Counted from the stretch's first letter, positions 1-6,993 are shown. The stretch: 7,048 nt of DNA from Chitinophagaceae bacterium (GCA_947452875.1 CANGEZ010000101.1:1-7048), one strand, 5' to 3'. Notes: generated from the letters alone by a model not told the origin. Program-made: numbers and translations.

Positions 1-1067
1 GAAAATGCTGATCCTATCTCAACCATAGCAACCGCTTCCGCAAACTTTTGGTAATTAGGTCCGAAAAATACTGGCTTACCATAAACCGCAGCTTCTAATG
101 TATTGTGTATTCCTGATTTATTGAAACCGCCGCCAATAAAGGCAACTGACGCATATTTGTACAATGCCGACAACATGCCGATATTATCAATTATCAACAC
201 TTGGTTTGTTGAGGTCATGTTGTTTTTCCATTCGGAATAAAAAATGGCTTTGTCAAATTTTGCTTTCAAACGATTCAGATTTGAAGGTGAAATTTCATGT
301 GGCGCAATGATGAATTTTACAGATTTGGTATTTTGGATGAAAGGTTCAAGAAGGACTTCATCTTCTTTCCAAGTGCTGCCGGCAACAATAGTGAAATCAT
401 CTTTTGTAAAAGCGGCAATTTCAGGTAAGGTTTTGTTTTCGGCGGCAATGGCATAAACCCTGTCGAATCTGGTATCGCCGCTGATGGCAGTTTTTGTAAT
501 ACCTGTCGATTTCAACAATTCTATAGAGGTCTCATCCTGTACAAAAACCACATTGAAGCATTTCAACATGTTTTTCCAAAACCCACCATAAGGTTTAAAA
601 AACGGCTGTGATTTTCTAAAGATGCCCGAAATTAAAATGACAGGAATATGATTTGATTTTAGATGGTTCAAATAATGAAACCAATATTCATATTTCACCC
701 AAATCACTAAAGCAGGGTTGATGGATTGAATGAGTTTTTTGGCATTTTGGGGGGTATCAATTGGCAAATAAATCACATGGTCTGCGAGTGGATAATTTTT
801 TCTGACTTCATATCCGCTGGGGGAAAAAAAGCTGATCACGATTTCATATTGAGGAAATTTTTCTTTTAATACTTCCAATACCGGACGGCCTTGTTCGAAT
901 TCTCCCAAACTGGCACAATGAAACCATATTTTTTTCTTTTCTGAGTTAAAAACTGGGAAATGTTTACGTCCATCAACCCATAATCTTGCTTTTGGGTTCC
1001 AGATGGAAGCCAACCTGATAATGAAATTATAGAAATGAATAAAAAAATCGTACAAAAATCGGTTCAA
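1..1067 (-). CDS. waaA: 3-deoxy-D-manno-octulosonic acid (Kdo) transferase, GT30, C-terminus cut by window edge
   Basis: This enzyme transfers Kdo from CMP-Kdo to the lipid A precursor at the inner membrane, the first step of LPS core assembly. Reading the minus strand gives 355 uninterrupted codons that run off position 1; family members are usually a little over 400 residues, so roughly the last 50-70 are missing. Residues 3-22 are hydrophobic and aromatic-rich, matching the N-terminal membrane anchor. The N-terminal domain has WFHCASLGEFEQGRP (residues 48-62), where E56 is the expected catalytic glutamate. Near the truncated end is the GT30 donor-site signature GGGFNKSGIHNTLEAA, followed by GKPVFFGPNYQKF. 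The start is chosen as TTG at 1067-1065: an in-frame TAG lies at 1073-1071, no in-frame ATG precedes the conserved region, and the resulting N-terminus (MNRFLYDFF) looks normal for the family. ATT at 1070 is a less likely alternative. The gene is divergent from the sugar operon. Confidence 0.95.
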   Translation of the reverse strand, partial: MNRFLYDFFIHFYNFIIRLASIWNPKARLWVDGRKHFPVFNSEKKKIWFHCASLGEFEQGRPVLEVLKEKFPQYEIVISFFSPSGYEVRKNYPLADHVIYLPIDTPQNAKKLIQSINPALVIWVKYEYWFHYLNHLKSNHIPVILISGIFRKSQPFFKPYGGFWKNMLKCFNVVFVQDETSIELLKSTGITKTAISGDTRFDRVYAIAAENKTLPEIAAFTKDDFTIVAGSTWKEDEVLLEPFIQNTKSVKFIIAPHEISPSNLNRLKAKFDKAIFYSEWKNNMTSTNQVLIIDNIGMLSALYKYASVAFIGGGFNKSGIHNTLEAAVYGKPVFFGPNYQKFAEAVAMVEIGSAF

Positions 1068-1084
1068 AATCTAGAAATTATCTT

Positions 1085-1115
1085 CAAAAATACATTCAAT
1101 TGACCGTTTAATCAA
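1085..1115 (-). promoter_or_regulatory. Candidate Bacteroidota-type promoter for waaA
   Basis: On the minus strand, TTG (1115-1113) is followed after 20 bases by TATTTTTG (1092-1085). This fits the Bacteroidota primary sigma factor pattern of a TTG -33 box, a 17-23 base spacer and a TAnnTTTG -7 box. Transcription would begin near 1078-1081, leaving a leader of only about 11-14 bases before the TTG start of waaA. The call rests on consensus and position only. Confidence 0.55.
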
Positions 1116-1138
1116 TTCATAGTGGTTGCTATGCAATT
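1114..1138. repeat. Imperfect inverted repeat (possible operator) in divergent intergenic region
   Basis: The left arm AATTCATAG (1114-1122) and right arm CTATGCAATT (1129-1138) are complementary apart from one extra C at 1134, around a 6-base spacer TGGTTG. This gives 5 plus 4 paired bases. The dyad lies between the two candidate -7 boxes and overlaps the -33 region of both promoters. It is upstream of both predicted transcription starts, so if functional it would act as a DNA binding site rather than an RNA hairpin. A chance occurrence in AT-rich DNA is possible. Confidence 0.4.
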
Positions 1139-1160
1139 TGAGGTGTAAATCATATCTTTG
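1126..1160 (+). promoter_or_regulatory. Candidate Bacteroidota-type promoter for the nucleotide-sugar operon
   Basis: TATCTTTG at 1153-1160 matches the TAnnTTTG -7 consensus and lies 21 bases before the ATG at 1182, so the leader would be about 15 bases. The best-placed -33 element is TTG at 1126-1128 with a 24-base spacer, slightly longer than the usual 17-23. A second TTG at 1138-1140 is too close, with 12 bases. The -7 box is convincing and the -33 box is weak, which could mean activator dependence or a false match. Confidence 0.45.
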
Positions 1161-1181
1161 CGCGGCTTAAACTATTGATTT

Positions 1182-2309
1182 ATGAGGCCTTTACAAATGG
1201 TGGATACGAAGTCGCAATACCTGAAAATAAAAGACAGGGTAGATGCGGCTGTTATTGCGGTAATGGAAAGTTCACAATTTATTGGTGGACAGGTGGTAAA
1301 TAATTTTGCGAATAACTTGGCGAAATACAATGGTAGCAAACATGTCATTACTTGCGCTAATGGAACTGATGCCTTGCAAATTGCCATGATGGCCTTGGGA
1401 TTAAAGGCAGGCGACGAGGTGATTACTCCATCATTTACCTACATTGCCACTGTTGAGGTAGCTGCTTTATTAGGCATCAAACCAGTATTTGTGGAAGTTG
1501 ATAAACAAACTTTTTGCATTGATCCAATTGCCATTGAAAAAGCGATAACTCCTAAAACAAAAGCAATCGTTCCGGTTCATCTTTATGGTCATGCTGCCGA
1601 TATGGAAGCGATAATGGCCATTGCTGAAAAATACAATTTGTTTGTGATTGAAGACAATGCTCAAGGTATTGGCAACAATTATAGTTTTTCAAATGGCACG
1701 ATGAAGAAAACGGGAAGTATCGGACATATCGGATGTACTTCATTTTATCCTTCAAAAAATTTGGGAGCGTTTGGCGATGGTGGTGCGATTTTTACGGAAG
1801 ACGATGAGTTGGCCAATAAATTAAGAATGATTGCTTCTCACGGTCAAAGTAAAAGATATTATCATGATGTGGTAGGTTGCAATTCAAGACTCGATGCTAT
1901 TCAAGCTGCGATTTTGGATATCAAATTGGAGCATTTGGATGAATATATTGATGCCAGAATCAAAGCAGCTGATTTCTATGACAAGGCTTTTGCTGGTATT
2001 AGCAAAATTGAAACGCCTTTCAGAGCAGCCAATAATATGCACGTTTTTCATCAATATACACTTATCCTTCACAACGCGGATCGTGATGCTTTAAGTGCAG
2101 CGCTTGCAGCCAAAGGAATTCCTTCAATGATATATTATCCGGTTCCGGCACATCGCCAGAAAATGTTTGATGCTTTTGGGGGTAGTGATTTTCATTTGCC
2201 AGTTACCGATTGGCTTACAGAAAGAGTAATTTCATTACCGATTCATACAGAACTTGATGAAGAACAACAAACTTTTATTGCAGATGCGGTAAAAGAATTT
2301 TTAAAATAA
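1182..2309 (+). CDS. wbpE: DegT/DnrJ/EryC1/StrS aminotransferase, WbpE-like (UDP-2-acetamido-3-oxo-glucuronate aminotransferase)
   Basis: This is a cytoplasmic PLP enzyme of 375 residues, the normal family length. WbpE moves an amino group from glutamate to C3 of UDP-2-acetamido-2-deoxy-3-oxo-glucuronate, on the way to 2,3-diacetamido uronic acids. Visible motifs are the PLP phosphate loop NGTDAL (60-65), PSFTYIAT (83-90), EDNAQ (157-161) with the pyridine-binding D158, FYPSKNLGAFGDGG (188-201) with Schiff-base lysine K192, and NSRLDAIQAAIL (234-245). The SFTYIAT, HGQSKRYYH and NSRLD blocks resemble Pseudomonas WbpE as I remember it, which favours this over ArnB, PseC or FdtB types, but substrate is inferred. 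The start at 1182 gives MRPLQMVDTKSQY, a typical N-terminus. It is the first gene of the operon, with 26 bp to ugd. Its partner enzymes (3-dehydrogenase WbpB, acetyltransferase WbpD) are not in the window. Confidence 0.88.
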   Translation: MRPLQMVDTKSQYLKIKDRVDAAVIAVMESSQFIGGQVVNNFANNLAKYNGSKHVITCANGTDALQIAMMALGLKAGDEVITPSFTYIATVEVAALLGIKPVFVEVDKQTFCIDPIAIEKAITPKTKAIVPVHLYGHAADMEAIMAIAEKYNLFVIEDNAQGIGNNYSFSNGTMKKTGSIGHIGCTSFYPSKNLGAFGDGGAIFTEDDELANKLRMIASHGQSKRYYHDVVGCNSRLDAIQAAILDIKLEHLDEYIDARIKAADFYDKAFAGISKIETPFRAANNMHVFHQYTLILHNADRDALSAALAAKGIPSMIYYPVPAHRQKMFDAFGGSDFHLPVTDWLTERVISLPIHTELDEEQQTFIADAVKEFLK

Positions 2310-2335
2310 TTTCTAATAAACACAAAGCGATTTTT

Positions 2336-3673
2336 ATGAAGTTAGCAGTGATTGGTACAGGATATGTTGGTTTGGTTACTGGGACTTGTTTTGCAGAAAC
2401 CGGAAACAATGTTACATGTGTAGATATCGATATCAATAAAGTAAACAAATTAAAAGGCGGTCAGGTTACTATATTCGAACCCGGACTAGAAAAATTGTTC
2501 CTCAGAAACCAGAAAGAAGGAAGATTGCACTTCACCACATCGATTGAAGAAGCGATTGAACATGCACAAGTAATATTTCTCGCTTTGCCAACACCTCCGG
2601 GTGAAGATGGTAGCGCTGATCTTTCTTACATATTGGGCGTGGCCGCTACTTTAGGTAAATTGCTTAAACCAAATGAATACAAAGTTATAGTTGATAAAAG
2701 CACCGTGCCAGTGGGTACGGCTGAAAAAGTAAGAGCAACTATACTTTCAAACGCGGTTGAAAATATTGAACATGCATTTGATGTAGTTAGTAATCCAGAG
2801 TTCTTACGGGAAGGTGTAGCCGTAGATGATTTTATGAAACCCGATAGAGTCGTTATTGGTACAACTTCTGACAAGGCGATTAAAGTGATGAATGATTTAT
2901 ATGCACCTTTTGTACGCCAGGGCAATCCGATAATTTTTATGGATGAAAGTTCTGCTGAGCTTACTAAATACGCAGCGAATTCTTTCCTTGCTGTTAAAAT
3001 CAGTTTCATGAATGAAATTGCACATCTCTGCGAGAAAATGGGCGCTGATGTAGATATGGTTAGAAAAGGTATTGGTAGCGATGATAGAATCGGTAAAAGA
3101 TTTTTATTCCCAGGTATAGGATATGGTGGAAGCTGTTTTCCTAAAGATGTGAAAGCGCTTGCCAAATCATCAAAAGATCTAGAATACGATTTCAAAATAT
3201 TAAAGGCTGTGATGGATGTGAATGAAATTCAGAAATTACATCTCATACCAAAAATCAAATCTTTCTTTAACCATGACCTCAGCGGCAAACATTTTGCATT
3301 GTGGGGCTTGGCATTCAAACCCAATACCGACGACATCAGAGAAGCACCAGCCTTTTATGTAATCGATGCATTACTCGCAGCAGGTGCTACTGTATCTGCA
3401 TTTGATCCAGAAGCAATGAGCAATTCAAAAATGGTGTTAGGAGATAAAGTTAGTTTTGTAGAAAATCAATATGATACTTTGATTGGAGCCGATGCGTTGA
3501 TAATCGCAACCGAATGGAATGAATTCAGAACTCCTGATTTTGAAAAAATTGGAAGCACTCTTTCAAACAAAGCTATTTTCGATGGTAGAAATTTATTTGA
3601 TTTAGCTTCTATGGAAAATCTCGGTTTTCATTATGAAAGTATTGGAAGAAAAATAATTAGCTCAAAAAATTAA
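2336..3673 (+). CDS. ugd: UDP-glucose 6-dehydrogenase
   Basis: This enzyme oxidises UDP-glucose to UDP-glucuronate using two NAD+ in the cytoplasm. The protein is 445 residues, usual for bacterial Ugd. The N-terminal Rossmann fold starts at once with GTGYVG (7-12) and an acidic D30/D32 at the end of strand 2. The rest of the active site is present: STVPVGT (122-128), NPEFLREG (153-160), K211 and N215 in KYAANSFLAVK, and the catalytic cysteine C267 in GYGGSCFPKD (262-271). The C-terminal UDP-binding domain has GLAFKPNTDDIREAP (324-338). NPEFLREG and the FKPNTDDIR block mark the UDP-glucose branch rather than the HexNAc branch seen in the gene at 4692. The ATG at 2336 sits directly before the Rossmann strand, so the start is well fixed. 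Its product is the substrate of the next gene, whose start lies only 6 bp after this stop. Confidence 0.95.
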   Translation: MKLAVIGTGYVGLVTGTCFAETGNNVTCVDIDINKVNKLKGGQVTIFEPGLEKLFLRNQKEGRLHFTTSIEEAIEHAQVIFLALPTPPGEDGSADLSYILGVAATLGKLLKPNEYKVIVDKSTVPVGTAEKVRATILSNAVENIEHAFDVVSNPEFLREGVAVDDFMKPDRVVIGTTSDKAIKVMNDLYAPFVRQGNPIIFMDESSAELTKYAANSFLAVKISFMNEIAHLCEKMGADVDMVRKGIGSDDRIGKRFLFPGIGYGGSCFPKDVKALAKSSKDLEYDFKILKAVMDVNEIQKLHLIPKIKSFFNHDLSGKHFALWGLAFKPNTDDIREAPAFYVIDALLAAGATVSAFDPEAMSNSKMVLGDKVSFVENQYDTLIGADALIIATEWNEFRTPDFEKIGSTLSNKAIFDGRNLFDLASMENLGFHYESIGRKIISSKN

Positions 3674-3679
3674 TTAATA

Positions 3680-4666
3680 GTGGCCAGAAAAAGAATATTA
3701 ATCACAGGTGCTGCAGGGTTTTTAGGTTCACACCTCTGCGACAGATTCATCAATGAAGGTTTTGAGGTGATTGGTATGGACAATCTGATTACAGGTGATT
3801 TAAAAAACATCGAGCACTTATTTAAGTTAGAGCAATTTGAATTTTATCATCATGATGTGTCCACCTACATTCATGTGCCAGGTCATTTGGATTACATTCT
3901 GCATTTCGCCTCTCCCGCAAGTCCAATCGATTATTTAAAAATTCCTATTCAGACTTTGAAAGTGGGTTCTTTGGGAACACATAATTGTTTGGGTTTGGCA
4001 TTGGCAAAAAAAGCTAGAATTTTAGTGGCTAGTACCAGCGAAGTTTATGGTGATCCGTTAGTTCATCCGCAAACTGAAGATTATTGGGGCAATGTAAATC
4101 CCATTGGTCCACGCGGTGTTTATGATGAGGCAAAAAGATTTCAGGAAGCCATGACAATGGCCTATCATACATTTCATCAACTTGAAACCAGAATTGTAAG
4201 GATTTTCAATACCTACGGTCCAAGGATGAGACTAAATGATGGAAGAGCATTGCCTGCATTTATTGGCCAAGCATTAAGAGGTGAAGATTTGACAGTATTC
4301 GGAGATGGTTCACAAACTAGAAGTTTTTGTTACGTTGATGATTTGGTGGAAGGTATTTACCGATTGTTGATGAGCGACTATTCCTATCCAGTAAACATTG
4401 GCAATCCTGATGAAATCTCACTTGCTGATTTTGCCACAGAAATATTGAAGTTAACAGGCTCTGAACAAAAAATAGTTTACAAACCATTGCCTGAAGATGA
4501 TCCAAAACAAAGACAACCGGATATCAGTAGGGCTAAGGAATTGTTGAACTGGGAACCTAAAGTAAATCGTGCCGATGGTTTGAAAATTACGTATGATTAT
4601 TTTAAAAATTTCTCTAAAGAGGATTTATATAAACTGCCTAAAGAATTTGAAAGCAGAAAATATTAA
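3680..4666 (+). CDS. uxs: UDP-glucuronate decarboxylase (UDP-xylose synthase), SDR family
   Basis: This extended SDR enzyme oxidises UDP-glucuronate at C4, decarboxylates it and reduces the 4-keto intermediate to UDP-xylose, recycling its NAD+. Motifs: GAAGFLG (10-16), DNLITG (34-39), HFASPASP (75-82), STSEVYGDP (118-126), the catalytic pair Y148/K152 in YDEAK, and RIFNTYGPRMR (174-184). HFASPASP, the TSE triad and NPIGPRGVYDEAKR are hallmarks of UXS rather than of 4-epimerases. At 328 residues it is slightly long, the excess being a charged C-terminal tail after about residue 310. The start is GTG at 3680: it is in frame with the ugd stop 9 bases upstream (TAA 3671-3673), and the first internal Met (residue 33) is beyond the NAD loop, so no other start keeps the fold. 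The 6-bp spacing from ugd implies tight, probably coupled, expression. Confidence 0.93.
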   Translation: MARKRILITGAAGFLGSHLCDRFINEGFEVIGMDNLITGDLKNIEHLFKLEQFEFYHHDVSTYIHVPGHLDYILHFASPASPIDYLKIPIQTLKVGSLGTHNCLGLALAKKARILVASTSEVYGDPLVHPQTEDYWGNVNPIGPRGVYDEAKRFQEAMTMAYHTFHQLETRIVRIFNTYGPRMRLNDGRALPAFIGQALRGEDLTVFGDGSQTRSFCYVDDLVEGIYRLLMSDYSYPVNIGNPDEISLADFATEILKLTGSEQKIVYKPLPEDDPKQRQPDISRAKELLNWEPKVNRADGLKITYDYFKNFSKEDLYKLPKEFESRKY

Positions 4667-4691
4667 TTAGTAACAACACAAAATTGCATTC

Positions 4692-5981
4692 ATGTATCAG
4701 GAATTGTTAAGCAAAGAAAAAACATTGGCCGTTATTGGTTTGGGTTATGTTGGTTTGCCAATTGCACTTGAATTTGCCAAGAAAATAAAAGTCATCGGCT
4801 TTGATATCAATGCCCAGCGCGTGGAAATGATGAGAAACGGGATTGATCCTAGCCAGGAGTTAGAATCTTCAGCTTTTGAAAATTGTGATATCGAATTCAC
4901 GAATGACCTTGATGTATTGAGAAAAGCCAACTTCTTCATCGTGGCTGTTCCTACTCCTGTGGATGAACACAATGTTCCTGATTTGATTCCTGTACAACGT
5001 GCCAGTGAAACCATAGGAAAAGTCATTAAAAAAGGCGATTACGTTGTATTTGAAAGCACCGTTTATCCTGGTTGTACTGAAGAAGATTGCGTGCCTATTA
5101 TAGAAAAATTCTCAGGATTGAAAATGGTGACTGATTATAAAATCGGTTATTCACCAGAAAGAATCAATCCGGGAGATAAAGAACATACCATCAGCACTAT
5201 CGTAAAAGTAGTAAGTGGTTGTTGCGCTGAAAGTTTAGATACCATTGCTAAAGTGTATGAACTTGTAGTTAAAGCAGGTGTGCACAAAGCTTCTTCCATT
5301 AAAGTTGCGGAGGCTGCAAAAATCATTGAAAACACTCAAAGAGATTTGAACATTGCTTTGATGAATGAATTATCAATCATTTTTGACAGAATGAACATCA
5401 ATACTTTTGAAGTGCTTGAGGCTGCAGGCACCAAGTGGAATTTCCTTAAATTTCAACCGGGTTTGGTAGGCGGACATTGCATTGGCGTTGATCCATATTA
5501 TCTCACTTACAAATCAAAAGAATTAGGTTACGATAGTCAGGTAATTCTTGCTGGCAGAGTCATCAATGATGGAATGGCAAGTTATGTAGCCAAAAAAGTA
5601 TTGCAACATATCATTCAAAGCAATGGAAATGTGAAGCATAGTAAAGTGCTGGTGATGGGCGCTACTTTTAAAGAAAATGTAAGCGATATCAGAAACAGTA
5701 AAGTGGCTGATGTGGTGAAAGAATTGAAATCATTTTCATTGAACGTAGATGTGGCTGATCCTTATGCCGACAGTGATGAATTGAAACATGAATATGGTTT
5801 TGAATTGACACCAACCATTGCCAATGATTATGATGCGGTAATTGTAACGGTACCTCATCAGGAATACAAATCATTAGACGAAAATTATTTTGCTTCTATC
5901 ACAAAAGAAAAAGCTTTGATAGCAGATTTAAAAGGAACATACAGAAGTAAAATTACCAATAGAAATTACTGGAGTTTATAA
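4692..5981 (+). CDS. Nucleotide sugar dehydrogenase, TviB/WbpO-type (UDP-N-acetylhexosamine 6-dehydrogenase)
   Basis: This 429-residue enzyme is predicted to oxidise C6 of UDP-GlcNAc (or UDP-GalNAc) to the uronic acid with two NAD+. It has the Rossmann motif GLGYVG (16-21), ESTVYPG (121-127), YSPERINPGDKEHT (153-166), K210 and N214 in AAKIIENTQRD, catalytic C263 in GLVGGHCIGVDPYYL (257-271), and GATFKENVSDIRNSK (323-337). SPERINPGD, GGHCIGVDPYY and the TFKENVSD block are characteristic of TviB/WbpO. WbpA-type enzymes, as I remember them, carry SPEREDPGN instead, so the GalNAcA pathway is the better fit. That separation is from memory and should be tested by phylogeny. The ATG at 4692 follows a 25-bp gap and gives the usual short helix before the first strand. 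The WbpP-like epimerase starts 13 bp after its stop, the same pairing as tviB-tviC and wbpO-wbpP. Confidence 0.92.
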   Translation: MYQELLSKEKTLAVIGLGYVGLPIALEFAKKIKVIGFDINAQRVEMMRNGIDPSQELESSAFENCDIEFTNDLDVLRKANFFIVAVPTPVDEHNVPDLIPVQRASETIGKVIKKGDYVVFESTVYPGCTEEDCVPIIEKFSGLKMVTDYKIGYSPERINPGDKEHTISTIVKVVSGCCAESLDTIAKVYELVVKAGVHKASSIKVAEAAKIIENTQRDLNIALMNELSIIFDRMNINTFEVLEAAGTKWNFLKFQPGLVGGHCIGVDPYYLTYKSKELGYDSQVILAGRVINDGMASYVAKKVLQHIIQSNGNVKHSKVLVMGATFKENVSDIRNSKVADVVKELKSFSLNVDVADPYADSDELKHEYGFELTPTIANDYDAVIVTVPHQEYKSLDENYFASITKEKALIADLKGTYRSKITNRNYWSL

Positions 5982-5994
5982 AACATATAATATC

Positions 5995-6993
5995 TTGGAA
6001 AACCAATTTCACAATAAAGACATCAGCAATGATTGCTTTTTAGTTACCGGCGGCGCGGGTTTCATAGGCAGTCATATTGCCGAATATCTTTTAAAACATG
6101 GCGCTAAAAAAGTAAGGGTGTTAGATAATATGGTGAATGGTTTTGAAAAAAATATAGCCATACTCAGCTCTTATCCTGCATTTGAATTTATCAAAGGAGA
6201 TATCAGAGATTTGGATACTTGCTTTCAAGCTTGCGAAGGCATTGATTATGTCAGTCACCAAGCAGCATTGGGCTCTGTACCACGTTCTATCAAAGAACCG
6301 GTTTATTTCAACGACGTAAATGTGGGTGGATTTGTAAATATGCTTAAAGCGGCTGTTGATTGTAAAGTAAAAAGTTTCGTTTATGCATCATCGTCATCTG
6401 TGTATGGTGATGAACCTACCTTACCAAAAGTTGAAAACAGAATTGGCAATTGTTTGTCGCCATATGCTGCCACTAAAAAAACAAATGAATTATATGCTCA
6501 GGTGTTTGCAGATGTATACGGCATCAAATTAATGGGCTTTCGTTACTTCAATATATTCGGTCCACGTCAAGATCCTGATGGTCCTTATGCTGCTGTAATT
6601 CCTTTGTTTGTAAAAGGCATCATGAATGAAACACCTGTTTATATTAATGGAGACGGTGAACAGACTAGAGATTTCACTTATGTTGACAATGCAGTACAGA
6701 TTAACATCAAAGGCATGCTGACAGAAAATGCAGAAGCCTTCAATAAAGTATATAACGTGGCTTGTGGTGAATATTATTCTGTGAATCATTTGTATCAGGC
6801 ATGTGCAACTCAATTGCAAAGTGAGTGGAAACCTGTTCATCGCGAACCTAGAGCAGGAGATATCAGAAATTCATTAGCAGATGTTAGTCTTGCCAAAAAT
6901 AATTTATTATATCAACCTGTAAAACAATTTGATGCAGGACTAATTGATACGATAGCGTTTTTCAAAAAAGTTTATTCCAAACAACATTCATAA
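5995..6993 (+). CDS. UDP-N-acetylhexosamine/hexosaminuronate 4-epimerase, WbpP/TviC-type SDR
   Basis: This extended SDR epimerase is predicted to invert C4 of UDP-GlcNAc or UDP-GlcNAcA, giving the galacto form. The 332 residues match the family length. Motifs: GGAGFIG (19-25), DNMVNG (44-49), HQAALGSVPRSI (88-99), SSSSVYGD (132-139), catalytic Y157/K161 in SPYAATK, RYFNIFGPRQDP (183-194), and INGDGEQTRDFTYVDN (217-232). The GSVPRSI and SSSVYGD segments closely resemble P. aeruginosa WbpP and Salmonella TviC, the group that prefers N-acetylated substrates. Sequence alone does not show whether it acts before or after the 6-dehydrogenase. The start is TTG at 5995: the first internal ATG (residue 46) would remove the NAD-binding loop, while TTG gives a short polar leader of about 13 residues as in WbpP. 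It ends in TAATG, overlapping the next gene by one base. Confidence 0.92.
   Translation: MENQFHNKDISNDCFLVTGGAGFIGSHIAEYLLKHGAKKVRVLDNMVNGFEKNIAILSSYPAFEFIKGDIRDLDTCFQACEGIDYVSHQAALGSVPRSIKEPVYFNDVNVGGFVNMLKAAVDCKVKSFVYASSSSVYGDEPTLPKVENRIGNCLSPYAATKKTNELYAQVFADVYGIKLMGFRYFNIFGPRQDPDGPYAAVIPLFVKGIMNETPVYINGDGEQTRDFTYVDNAVQINIKGMLTENAEAFNKVYNVACGEYYSVNHLYQACATQLQSEWKPVHREPRAGDIRNSLADVSLAKNNLLYQPVKQFDAGLIDTIAFFKKVYSKQHS

Noticed and set aside
244..456. 70-residue plus-strand open frame
   Set aside because: It is antisense to the well-supported waaA coding sequence, has no recognisable motif, and is explained by the opposite strand.
749..830. Homopolymer runs in waaA (G6 at 749-754; G5 then A7 at 819-830) as phase-variation tracts
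   Set aside because: The runs are short, the frame is intact through them, and waaA is normally needed for LPS core synthesis, so switching is unlikely.
2310..2335. Possible terminator between the aminotransferase and ugd
   Set aside because: The 26-base gap has T-rich stretches but no inverted repeat that could form a stem, and the following genes fit the same operon.
2626..3195. 189-residue minus-strand open frame inside ugd
   Set aside because: It lies opposite conserved ugd catalytic motifs and has low-complexity Ser/Thr/Leu/Pro composition typical of an antisense shadow. No promoter or family signature was seen.
4667..4691. Possible internal promoter or terminator before the HexNAc dehydrogenase
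   Set aside because: The 25-base gap has no TAnnTTTG box and no hairpin.
2336..5981. The two 6-dehydrogenases as a recent tandem duplication
   Set aside because: They share only the family motifs. Their active-site blocks (NPEFLREG versus SPERINPGD; GGSCFPKD versus GGHCIGVDPYY) place them in different, anciently separated subfamilies.
6529..6840. 103-residue minus-strand open frame inside the epimerase gene
   Set aside because: It is fully antisense to conserved epimerase motifs, and its Ile/Phe/Cys-rich sequence has no recognisable domain.
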